This document shows, in pieces, positions 1-6,439 of a DNA stretch of 7,215 nucleotides. The notes under the pieces were generated by a model, which was not told the origin of the DNA, did not search any database, and saw only the letters and a program-made list of their open reading frames with translations. A program made the translations under genes and the position numbers. Source of the stretch: JBJEFI01 sp051873875 (GTDB taxonomy: Bacteria; Bacillota; Bacilli; Bacillales; Bacillaceae_G); contig JBJEFI010000116.1 of NCBI GenBank assembly GCA_051873875.1, positions 1-7,215 of the forward strand, in the 5' to 3' direction. The number at the start of each line of letters is the position of its first letter. Within the stretch, counting starts at the first letter, position 1.

Positions 1-122
1 AAAGAAAAAAAGAAGGCCTTCAATCGGCTGATAATGCGTATTTTTTACAAGATATTTTGGATGACTTATTGGATGATATACCGGCTGAATTTTTAAAAAT
101 TATAAAAGATAAAGAATCTTAA
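1..122 (+). CDS. C-terminal end of an unrecognised protein (partial)
   Basis: A reading frame is open from the window edge and ends at TAA (120-122). It encodes about 39 residues in the codon frame beginning at position 3. The visible tail is Lys-rich at first (RKKEGLQSADNAYFL) and then acidic and amphipathic (QDILDDLLDDIPAEFL), ending in KIIKDKES. This looks like a helical C-terminus of a soluble protein. No catalytic motif or recognisable family signature falls in this piece, so no function is given. Another frame is open to position 96, but its translation is rich in Trp, Tyr and Met and looks less protein-like. The gene is followed by about 115 bases and then the hairpin at 237-288, which may be its terminator. 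Confidence 0.5.
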   Translation, partial: RKKEGLQSADNAYFLQDILDDLLDDIPAEFLKIIKDKES

Positions 123-180
123 TTTGCGTAAAAGGGAAGATTTTGTCAAACGATTTTATTGAGAAATATTGGATAAGGTA

Positions 181-209
181 TTGAATTGAAAGGTAATTTT
201 AAATATATT
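181..209 (+). promoter_or_regulatory. Possible sigma-A promoter in front of the hairpin
   Basis: TTGAAT (181-186) matches four of six bases of the -35 consensus. It is separated by exactly 17 bases from TATATT (204-209), which matches five of six of the -10 consensus. Transcription would begin near 216, only about 20 bases before the hairpin at 237. The region is very AT-rich, so chance matches are likely. I saw no better promoter between the hairpin and the start codon at 371. A weaker alternative lies just upstream (TTGTCA at 143-148 with AATATT at 165-170). Confidence 0.3.
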
Positions 210-236
210 GAAAATAAGTATTTTAAAACTTCAATT

Positions 237-288
237 AGCACTCGTAAGCATAGGGTTTCCTATGTCTATGAGTGCTTTTTGTGTTTTT
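237..288 (+). terminator. Rho-independent terminator or attenuator hairpin upstream of the transfer operon
   Basis: The outer stem AGCACTC (237-243) pairs with GAGTGCT (270-276). The inner stem CATAGG (249-254) pairs with CCTATG (259-264) around a four-base GTTT loop. The five bases between the two stems on each side (GTAAG against TCTAT) can form two Watson-Crick and two G-U pairs with one A-C mismatch, so the whole is one long, nearly continuous hairpin. T-runs follow directly (276-280 and 284-288). It points rightward. It may end transcription of the gene finishing at 122. If the promoter at 181-209 is real, it would instead sit in the 5' leader of the transfer operon as an attenuator. Confidence 0.8.
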
Positions 289-313
289 CAGGGAAATACT
301 TCGTATTGAAGGA

Positions 314-325
314 ACTGTTTACAGT
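314..325. repeat. Short dyad ACTGT-TT-ACAGT, possible operator
   Basis: This is a perfect five-base inverted repeat (ACTGT 314-318, ACAGT 321-325) around two bases. It lies about 45 bases before the start codon at 371 and after the terminator hairpin. Its position in the leader would suit a repressor site, but a 12-base dyad in AT-rich DNA can easily arise by chance and no regulator is visible nearby. Confidence 0.2.
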
Positions 326-354
326 CAATGTAGGCAGAAAAATGAGGAGAAAAA

Positions 355-360
355 GGGAGG
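355..360 (+). promoter_or_regulatory. Ribosome binding site that sets the start of the S1-like gene
   Basis: GGGAGG lies 10 bases before ATG 371. An ATG at 364 is too close and is followed at once by TAG. The frame of the S1-like gene is open upstream as far as a possible ATG at 272, but that start lies inside the terminator stem and has no good ribosome site, so 371 is preferred. Confidence 0.7.
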
Positions 361-370
361 AAAATGTAGG

Positions 371-1276
371 ATGATGAAAAAAACAGCATTACAACTGTTG
401 CATGAATCACGCAGAAGCCAGGAACCATTAGAAGAAATAGTGGCTTCTAGTATTCAAGGCTATGTCTTACCGTCTTTTCAATATGCAAAGCCGTTTTCTA
501 ATCAAAAAAGGGATTGTATTGTGTTTTATATTCAAGATTGCAAGGTTTATTGCCCTGTAGAAGAAGTATTAGTAGAAGATACGAAAACAAAGAAATCTGA
601 ATCAAAACGATTGATGAATTTAGTAGGAACTACGCAAAAATTCATCATTTTAGACATAAATGAGAAAGAGAAGATTGCAGTTGGTTCTATTTTATTAGCA
701 CAGGAAAAGTTACAAGAAGAAATGTTTCAATATATCTCCAGTTTAGGTGAACAATTAGAGGAAGAAGATTTTGAAGCAACCATTTTAGATGTAGGGAGAA
801 AAGAATTAAAGGTCGATCTAAATGGTGTCCCAGCAACTATGCCTTTAGAAGAATTTTCCCATGTGAAAATTAGAAATCGATTTGACTTTGTGATGACAAA
901 ACGATTTGAGACCGTAAAGGTCCGAATGTTACGTATAGAAGAGAGTACGAAAAAAATAATCGTTTCAAGAAAAGCAACGATGCCAAAACCATATGACATT
1001 ATTAAAAATGAATACGCAAAATGCGATGCCATTGCTGCGGTTGTGTCGATGGTAGATGAACGATATGGCATTTTTGTGCAGCTGCGTGAGGAAGTGGAGT
1101 TAAAGGCAATCAAACCTGTTGGTATTCCTGCTCCAATTGAAGGAGATATTGTGACGGTTCAAATAAAAACACTAGATGACGAGAAAGAAAGTGCCCGTTG
1201 CGTTATATTAGGGTATCCAAATGGAAAGTCGCGTAAATACGAGAAGGGAAGCTTTTTACGCTATGAATACAACTGA
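371..1276 (+). CDS. S1/OB-fold repeat protein, putative RNA-binding, first gene of the transfer operon
   Basis: This 301-residue protein appears to be built from S1-like OB folds. The clearest copy is residues about 132-202: it opens with FEATILDVGRKELKVDLNG, runs through PATMPLEEFSHV, and closes with VKVRMLRIEESTKKIIVSRK, the usual S1 ending (V-x-V-x3-D/E...I-x-V/L-SRK). A second copy is likely at about 217-281 (IAAVVSMVDERYGIFVQL ... GDIVTVQIKTLDDEKESARC). A more diverged one is likely at about 27-112, ending FIILDINEKEKIAVGSILLA. There is no signal peptide or membrane segment, so it should be cytoplasmic. It is shorter than the chromosomal ribosomal protein S1 and is more likely an accessory RNA-binding protein of the element than a ribosomal one. 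A role in post-transcriptional or antitermination control of the operon is inference. GGGAGG (355-360) supports the start. The end overlaps the next gene by 14 bases, so the two are probably translationally coupled. Confidence 0.75.
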   Translation: MMKKTALQLLHESRRSQEPLEEIVASSIQGYVLPSFQYAKPFSNQKRDCIVFYIQDCKVYCPVEEVLVEDTKTKKSESKRLMNLVGTTQKFIILDINEKEKIAVGSILLAQEKLQEEMFQYISSLGEQLEEEDFEATILDVGRKELKVDLNGVPATMPLEEFSHVKIRNRFDFVMTKRFETVKVRMLRIEESTKKIIVSRKATMPKPYDIIKNEYAKCDAIAAVVSMVDERYGIFVQLREEVELKAIKPVGIPAPIEGDIVTVQIKTLDDEKESARCVILGYPNGKSRKYEKGSFLRYEYN

Positions 1277-2111
1277 TGCAATTTATTATTCCACAGACGA
1301 AAAGTTTTGGATCCAGCCAGCAAAACCACTAAAAGGGCAGTTTCTGGATCCAAGACCTTTAAATGATAATGAAATGTATCTGTTTCATCTCATCTGGCGT
1401 GGAGGTGCACTTACTCATAATCAATTAAAAACCATAACAACATTTAACCAACGAACATTGCAAAAACGTCTACAATTTTTATTAAAACTTGGTTTGATTT
1501 ATCAGTGGGAAATTCATACGAGACAGGCAATCAATAGCCCAAAGTCTGTTTATACCGTCGGAAAAGGATTAAATTTTGGGAAAAGGGTGTTTGATGAAGA
1601 TCCGTGTATGGTGATGAAATATGATGATGCCATTCATGCAAAAATTCAGCGAATGATGGCTGTAAATGATTTACTAGCAACTTTATACCAAGAAAAAGTA
1701 TTAAACGATTTTAGGTATTACCCTGTTATTGGTGAAATAGAAGAAAAACCAGTAAGAGCTTTTACGACAATTGATTTAGATACAAAGAACGGAAGGATTA
1801 CCTTTTATTTGGATCGTTTGACTGAATTAGACAGTACGAATATGGTGAATCGAAAAGTAGAGATGTATCGACGTTTTTGGAACAGGAAGGAAAGTGGTTG
1901 GGAAATAGAAAATGATAGTAGTGATTTTTTCTCGCCATTGCTTTATGTTCCAACAATTGAGTACGCAAAAACATTGATCAATCAGTATGCACTTCAAGAT
2001 GATGGAATACAACTAGTCTTTTGTATGGAGGATATGATGCTTCAATGGGGGATAAAAGATGCTTTTTATATCGTAACGCCAGAAAGACTAGAAAAATTAC
2101 AGTTCATTTGA
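1263..2111 (+). CDS. Replication-relaxation family-like winged-helix protein
   Basis: This 282-residue soluble protein has a winged-helix DNA-binding region at about residues 33-86: LNDNEMYLFHLIWRGGALTH, then a recognition-helix-like stretch (NQRTLQKRLQFLLKLGLIYQ), then a wing. The C-terminal part holds FYLDRLTELD (181-190) followed by VNRKVEMYRRFW, which resembles the E/L-x-D-R-x-T-E ... K-x3-Y pattern of the Replic_Relax family often found on Gram-positive plasmids and ICEs. Members are usually linked to plasmid replication or DNA relaxation, but the biochemistry is poorly defined. The start at ATG 1263 is chosen because AAGGGAAG precedes it. A start at ATG 1221 would add 14 residues and overlap the S1-like gene by 56 bases; a weak AGGG precedes it, so it is not excluded. 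The gap to the next gene is 13 bases. A DNA-processing or regulatory role next to the mating-pore genes is inferred. Confidence 0.65.
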   Translation: MNTTDAIYYSTDEKFWIQPAKPLKGQFLDPRPLNDNEMYLFHLIWRGGALTHNQLKTITTFNQRTLQKRLQFLLKLGLIYQWEIHTRQAINSPKSVYTVGKGLNFGKRVFDEDPCMVMKYDDAIHAKIQRMMAVNDLLATLYQEKVLNDFRYYPVIGEIEEKPVRAFTTIDLDTKNGRITFYLDRLTELDSTNMVNRKVEMYRRFWNRKESGWEIENDSSDFFSPLLYVPTIEYAKTLINQYALQDDGIQLVFCMEDMMLQWGIKDAFYIVTPERLEKLQFI

Positions 2112-2124
2112 TTGGGGTGATTTA

Positions 2125-3267
2125 ATGGACAAAGATAGACAGCTAGATGTTGTAAATGGTGATAAAAAACGTGTTATTAAGGTTCGTAAAGTGAAGAAAA
2201 AGGTAATACAGGAGCAACCGAAAGTTCAACCTATTTCTCCAAATAAATCGGCAATAAAAATAAAAAAGAAGGAAAAAAATCAAAAAAGAAGTGAAGAGAA
2301 ACGAGATATTGAAATAGAAGGTGCACGCATTTATCCTTTTTCAACGAGAAAAAGAACCGTATTTCGAGGTCTTTTCTGGAGTATCTTCATTTTGATTTTT
2401 ATACTAGCTCTCATTGCGATGTTGAGAGTAATAAATTTGAGTAATAAGGTGGTCTCTTCTCCAAAGCAAGAAGTGATAAAACAAGAGACTAGTCCTTTTA
2501 TAGGTAGTCCTGCTGTAGAAACCTTTGCCTATAACTTTGCTAAAGAATATTTTCGTTGGGATACGAAAGAAAAAAGTGATGGAAGAAAAGGTCGGTTAGA
2601 ACCTTACTTGGTACCATCAATGGACGAACAAGCTGGTATTACTGTGCAAAATGGGATGTTGAACAGTACGTTTATTGATGCGAAAACGTGGGAAGTAAAG
2701 CAAACGAGTGCCTATACAGCGAATGTGGTATTAGAAGTTGAGTATAGTCTAACAAAAGTAATCCAAAGTAATGGGAATAAGGGAACGCCAGTAAATCAAA
2801 AAGAAGAGAAAACTGGCCCGTTTAAAGAATATTTAGTTGTTCCTGTACAGACCGATAAAGATCAACAGTCATTTGCTGTGTACAAAACCCCATATTTTAC
2901 AGCAATCCCTAAAAAACCAACCATTACAGAAAAGAAAGAAGAGATAGGAAATCGTTTAATTGAACCAGTTATCACAAATGAAATTCAATCCTTTTTAAAT
3001 GTGTTTTTTAAAGCGTATACAGGGGAACAAGCTGAATTGAACTATTACATAAAAGGAATAAACCTAGCTGCTCTAAATGGGGTTGTAACCTTTAAAGAAT
3101 TGTCCAATATGACGGTATATGCTACGGAAAAGGAGAATGAATACAAAGTGGATGCATCTGTAGTAATGATCCACAAGAATTCTCAAATCGAAATGACGAA
3201 TCGTATTTTGATGACTGTTGAAAAAGATAAAACACATTATCTGGTTAAAAAAATGGAGAATCAATAG
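2125..3267 (+). CDS. TcpC/ConB-like conjugal transfer protein (VirB8-type T4SS component)
   Basis: This 380-residue bitopic membrane protein has three parts. Residues 1-80 form a strongly basic cytoplasmic tail with many Lys-Lys and Lys-Arg runs. One membrane helix lies at about 82-102 (GLFWSIFILIFILALIAMLR). The extracellular part has two probable NTF2-like domains, at about 129-262 (starting with SPAVETFAYNFAKEYF, ending with PYFTAIPKKP) and about 284-378 (starting with NEIQSFLNVFFKAYT, ending with ILMTVEKDKTHYLVKKM). This matches TcpC of pCW3 and ConB of ICEBs1, the Gram-positive counterparts of VirB8, which are needed for assembly of the mating channel. Length and gene order fit the family. 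GGGGTGAT (2114-2121) precedes the ATG. The basic tail could contact DNA, phospholipid or cytoplasmic partners such as the ATPase; that is inference. Confidence 0.85.
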   Translation: MDKDRQLDVVNGDKKRVIKVRKVKKKVIQEQPKVQPISPNKSAIKIKKKEKNQKRSEEKRDIEIEGARIYPFSTRKRTVFRGLFWSIFILIFILALIAMLRVINLSNKVVSSPKQEVIKQETSPFIGSPAVETFAYNFAKEYFRWDTKEKSDGRKGRLEPYLVPSMDEQAGITVQNGMLNSTFIDAKTWEVKQTSAYTANVVLEVEYSLTKVIQSNGNKGTPVNQKEEKTGPFKEYLVVPVQTDKDQQSFAVYKTPYFTAIPKKPTITEKKEEIGNRLIEPVITNEIQSFLNVFFKAYTGEQAELNYYIKGINLAALNGVVTFKELSNMTVYATEKENEYKVDASVVMIHKNSQIEMTNRILMTVEKDKTHYLVKKMENQ

Positions 3268-3283
3268 AGAGGAAGGGATTGGC

Positions 3284-3517
3284 ATGTTAGTAGGCGTTAC
3301 ATTCGGACAAAACTTACAAAATTGGCTAACTGGAGAAATAGGAGCAATCTTTTTAATTATTATTGGTGGTGTAGCCATTTATTATTTAGCGAAAAGGGAG
3401 TTTTCAAAGTTTATAGGTTTCGCTTTATTTGCAATGCTTGTTGGGGTATTTGTATTTCGACCGACGCTTATTAAGGACTTAGGAATTAAGTTGTTTGACG
3501 TGTTAGTAGGTGGATAA
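3284..3517 (+). CDS. TcpD/ConC-like small membrane protein of the conjugation machine
   Basis: This 77-residue protein has two predicted membrane helices, about residues 20-37 (GAIFLIIIGGVAIYYLAK) and 43-59 (FIGFALFAMLVGVFVF). They are joined by a short basic turn (AKREFSK), and the tail is amphipathic (LIKDLGIKLFDVLVGG). Size, topology and position between the TcpC-like and TcpE-like genes match TcpD of pCW3 and ConC of ICEBs1, small membrane parts of the mating apparatus with no known enzymatic activity. The start at ATG 3284 is set by AGAGGAAGG (3268-3276). A frame extension back to 3218 would overlap the previous gene and add a basic stretch without a good ribosome site. Sixteen bases separate it from the TcpC-like gene and three from the next. 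Confidence 0.8.
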   Translation: MLVGVTFGQNLQNWLTGEIGAIFLIIIGGVAIYYLAKREFSKFIGFALFAMLVGVFVFRPTLIKDLGIKLFDVLVGG

Positions 3518-3520
3518 TAT

Positions 3521-3943
3521 ATGTCCACTCGTGAAACAGTTCGCACATATAATGCAGTTTGGAAAACAGAGAAAGTATTATATGGCATACAAGATATTGC
3601 ATTGCCGATACCCATCACGTATCGGCAAATTGGTTTTTTTATATTTGGTTTAATTATCATGTATCTTCTTAATAAAGTTCCTCCTATTAGTTTGATTGAT
3701 TTTAATCTAGTTAAATTTGTATTAATTCCAGGCGTATTTTCATGGTATTTTACACAAAAAAAATTAGATGGAAAACTCCCTCATAAGTTTATCTTACGAG
3801 TTTGTTTATTCCATTTTGGACCTAACATACATAACCGGTATAAAGAGATAAAATTATCTAAAAAGCCTTATAAATACCATAGTTATGTTGGGTATAGACA
3901 ACTACATATATCTGACGATAAGGAAAGAAAGGGTGATGAATAG
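3521..3943 (+). CDS. TcpE/ConD-like conjugal transfer membrane protein
   Basis: This 140-residue protein begins with a conserved-looking cytoplasmic segment (YNAVWKTEKVLYGIQDIALP at residues 10-29, then IPITYRQIG). It is followed by two membrane helices at about 35-52 and 62-78 and a polar, basic C-terminal tail containing KKLDGKLPHKFI (80-91). The W..EKVLY.I.D..LP opening, the two helices and the LDGK.P motif are typical of the TcpE family (ConD in ICEBs1). These proteins are membrane components of the Gram-positive mating channel and help position the VirB4 ATPase. AGTAGGTGG (3506-3514) inside the end of the preceding gene acts as ribosome site. The stop TAG abuts the GTG start of the ATPase gene, which suggests coupled translation. 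Confidence 0.85.
   Translation: MSTRETVRTYNAVWKTEKVLYGIQDIALPIPITYRQIGFFIFGLIIMYLLNKVPPISLIDFNLVKFVLIPGVFSWYFTQKKLDGKLPHKFILRVCLFHFGPNIHNRYKEIKLSKKPYKYHSYVGYRQLHISDDKERKGDE
3928..3937 (+). promoter_or_regulatory. Ribosome binding site for the VirB4 ATPase gene
   Basis: AAAGGGTGAT is close to the complement of the 16S rRNA 3' end and lies just before the GTG start at 3944. The strong site supports a GTG start directly after the TAG of the preceding gene. Confidence 0.7.
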
Positions 3944-6439
3944 GTGATTGAATTCCCAATTAAGTACTTTGAAGGAAACCTTGTATTTACCCCTAAAAAT
4001 GAATGTTGGGCATTTTATAGTATTAAAGGCTTGAACTATGATTTTTTATCCGATGATGAGAAAAAAATATACTTTACTAGATTAAAAGCTTTGTTTTGGC
4101 AGTTAGAACTGGATACACATATGTTAGTTGTACCTAATTTCACAACAATAGAAGAGAAACACCAGAAATTAAAAGAAAGATTAAAAGGGCCGTTAAAGGA
4201 TGCGGCCACTCGTCATGCGGAAGATGTTGCGAAACGATTGAAAGTAATTTTAGATCAAGAAGGAACGGAATACTTATTTATTTTTGGTGTGAAGTTACCT
4301 CCAGTAGGAGAAATCAAAGGAAAAGGATTTTTTAAAGAAATAAAAGAATCCTTTAATGACTTTGTCTACTCGATTTATAGTAAAACAGGATTGGATTTTT
4401 ATGATATTCCAGAAGAGATAATTCTTTCTTATCATAAAAGCGAAAAACGGGTTTTTAGTAAGATTATTGGTCGTGTTAAGGCGGAACAATTGGATGAAAC
4501 GATGATTCAATGGCTTATCCGTCGCAATTGGTACCGAGGGATCAAGCATGTGCCAATTTGGAAGGATTGGAGCCCTACATACATCGTATCCACAGAAGAT
4601 ACACAAGTAAAAGCAAGAAGACCGGTAACCAATGAAATTATTCGACTAACGGAAGGATTAATCGATGAATCGAGAAAGCGAAGCTTACTTATTAAACAAG
4701 TGATAAATGGAGAAGAAAAAGAGGGGCATGTAGCTTTTTTAACCGTATCCAATGTTCCTTATGAGATGAGCTTTCCTGATGATGAATGGATTTATATGAT
4801 GCAGTTTTTAGATTTTCCATTAGAGATGAGTATACGTACAGAACCGATTGAAAATAGAAAAGCTTTATCTTCTATTCGTAATAAACAAAAAGAATTAAAG
4901 GACCAAGATAGACATGCAAGAGAAACAAATAACGATACGAATTTAAATATTCTACAAGGGCGACAAGAAGCATATGAGTTAGAAGCATTTTTAGAAACAT
5001 CAAGAATGCCACTAATTAAAACAAGTATTGTATTTGTCGTTTCAGCAAGTGATGAAGAAGAGTTACGAAGACGTATTGAAGCAGTAAAAGATATGTACGG
5101 AGACTTGATGTTTCAAATTGAGCAACCTTATGGGGATCAATGGTTACTTTTCAACGAGTGTTTAATAGGGTCAAAACGATATGTACACGACTACATTCAG
5201 TACATGGAACCAGCAACAGTAGCAAGTGGAATGTTTAGTGCTACAAGGCAATTGGGAGACCCAGAAGGATTTTTCATCGGGACAACTGGGGTATTAAATC
5301 AACCTGTTTATATCTGGCCAAATCGAGCAGCACAAGGAATTCATGGTACAAAAACGAATGCCTTATCAGCCTGTTTTTTAGGAAGCTTGGGTGGAGGAAA
5401 ATCCTTTAGTTCCAACCTAATTACATACCTTTCAGTTTTAAGTGGGGCAAAAGGTCTTGTTGTGGATCCTAAAGGGGAACGTGGTGGCTGGAAAGATGCG
5501 CTTTATGAATTAGGGAGTGAAATTAATATTATTACCTTAAGCCAAAATGAAGAAGACAAAGGCAAGTTAGATCCTTTCACAATTTTTGAAGACAAGAAGG
5601 AGGCAGAGAAATTAGCATTAGATGTTTTAACCTTTCTTACAGGCGTAAGGATTGATGATAGTGAACGGTTTCCACGTCTATCGCAAGCTGTTCGAAAGGC
5701 TTCTGAGTCTGAATTTCCGTCACTCTCTGAGGTAATTACTATCTTACGTTTAAAAACAGATGATAAAGTTGCACTTAGTTTAGGTGAACACATCCTCAGC
5801 TTTAAGGAACTATCTTTTGCCAAGTTACTATTTGGGGATGGAAAGCGAAAAAATACGATTAGTTTATCCTCAGCATTAAATGTATTACAGATTCAAAATT
5901 TAGAACTTCCTGCTCCAGATACGCCACAAGAAAAATATAATTTATCCGAAATGTTGTCTGTTGCAATGATGTTACCTATCTCATCTTTTGCTTTAAAGTT
6001 CATTCATACAGATCGTAGTCAATTTAAGGTAGTTTTATTAGATGAAGCATGGGCAGTATTAAATACATCCCAAGGTAGTCATTTAGCAATGAAATTGGTT
6101 CGAGCAGGACGATCAATGAATGCAGGTATATATTTTGTTACACAAAACGCCAATGACTTATTAGACGAAAAAATGAAGAACAATATAGGAATGAAATTTG
6201 CATTTCGTTCAACGGATTCGAAAGAAATAGAGAACGTATTGGAATTGTTAAATCTTAAGAATACCAAATATAATGCAGAGATTTTAAGAGAATTGCAGAA
6301 TGGGCAATGTTTGTTTCAAGATATTTATGGCCGTTGTGGGGTTGTTAAAATCAATGCATTGTTTAAAGATTTGTTTGATGCATTCGATACTCGACCACCA
6401 GAACAGGTGGATGTTATAAGGGATGAGGTGATGGTGTGA
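3944..6439 (+). CDS. VirB4/ConE/TcpF-type conjugation ATPase
   Basis: This 831-residue protein has no obvious membrane helix. The N-terminal half (to about 430) is of the VirB4/TrbE type. The C-terminal half is a P-loop ATPase: Walker A is GSLGGGKS at 480-487 (K486, S487), a DPKGERGGW motif follows at 508-516, and Walker B is VVLLDEAW at 696-703 with D700 and the catalytic E701. RAGRSMNAG (720-728) and VTQNANDLL (732-740) follow, with Q734 as the sensor-like residue. All key ATPase residues are present, so it should be active. VirB4 proteins power T4SS assembly and substrate transfer at the inner face of the membrane; the Walker motifs of ICEBs1 ConE are known to be needed for conjugation. 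The start is GTG 3944. Its end overlaps the lipoprotein gene by four bases (GTGA). Confidence 0.92.
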   Translation: MIEFPIKYFEGNLVFTPKNECWAFYSIKGLNYDFLSDDEKKIYFTRLKALFWQLELDTHMLVVPNFTTIEEKHQKLKERLKGPLKDAATRHAEDVAKRLKVILDQEGTEYLFIFGVKLPPVGEIKGKGFFKEIKESFNDFVYSIYSKTGLDFYDIPEEIILSYHKSEKRVFSKIIGRVKAEQLDETMIQWLIRRNWYRGIKHVPIWKDWSPTYIVSTEDTQVKARRPVTNEIIRLTEGLIDESRKRSLLIKQVINGEEKEGHVAFLTVSNVPYEMSFPDDEWIYMMQFLDFPLEMSIRTEPIENRKALSSIRNKQKELKDQDRHARETNNDTNLNILQGRQEAYELEAFLETSRMPLIKTSIVFVVSASDEEELRRRIEAVKDMYGDLMFQIEQPYGDQWLLFNECLIGSKRYVHDYIQYMEPATVASGMFSATRQLGDPEGFFIGTTGVLNQPVYIWPNRAAQGIHGTKTNALSACFLGSLGGGKSFSSNLITYLSVLSGAKGLVVDPKGERGGWKDALYELGSEINIITLSQNEEDKGKLDPFTIFEDKKEAEKLALDVLTFLTGVRIDDSERFPRLSQAVRKASESEFPSLSEVITILRLKTDDKVALSLGEHILSFKELSFAKLLFGDGKRKNTISLSSALNVLQIQNLELPAPDTPQEKYNLSEMLSVAMMLPISSFALKFIHTDRSQFKVVLLDEAWAVLNTSQGSHLAMKLVRAGRSMNAGIYFVTQNANDLLDEKMKNNIGMKFAFRSTDSKEIENVLELLNLKNTKYNAEILRELQNGQCLFQDIYGRCGVVKINALFKDLFDAFDTRPPEQVDVIRDEVMV
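6425..6432 (+). promoter_or_regulatory. Ribosome binding site for the lipoprotein gene
   Basis: GAGGTGAT lies inside the last codons of the ATPase gene, a few bases before the GTG at 6436. The ATG at 6431 is in the ATPase frame and is followed by GTG and TGA, so it cannot start the lipoprotein; this fixes GTG 6436 as the start. Confidence 0.7.

Noticed and set aside
211..224. Palindrome AAAATA-AG-TATTTT, and AATTGAA (184-190) against TTCAATT (230-236) next to the terminator stem
   Set aside because: Both are short AT-only or nearly AT-only repeats in AT-rich DNA. They could form weak stems but show no clear competing structure with the terminator.
186..374. A 62-codon frame starting with TTG, spanning the hairpin and ending at a TGA that overlaps the ATG of the S1-like gene
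   Set aside because: It could be a leader peptide translated through the terminator, but it needs a TTG start inside the putative promoter, its composition is not protein-like, and a terminator stem lies in it. Conservation data would be needed.
342..374. Ten-codon minigene beginning ATG AGG AGA and ending at the TGA overlapping the start at 371
   Set aside because: Only a weak AGG lies upstream, and the purine-rich run is explained by the ribosome site of the S1-like gene.
727..1113. Open frame on the - strand inside the S1-like gene
   Set aside because: It lies wholly within a better-supported gene, has no ribosome site, and its Ser/Phe/Ile-rich translation is typical of an antisense shadow. 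The - strand frames at 1827-2012, 3073-3378, 3382-3660, 4295-4606, 4507-4752, 5503-5823, 6079-6267 and 6284-6478 were set aside for the same reasons.
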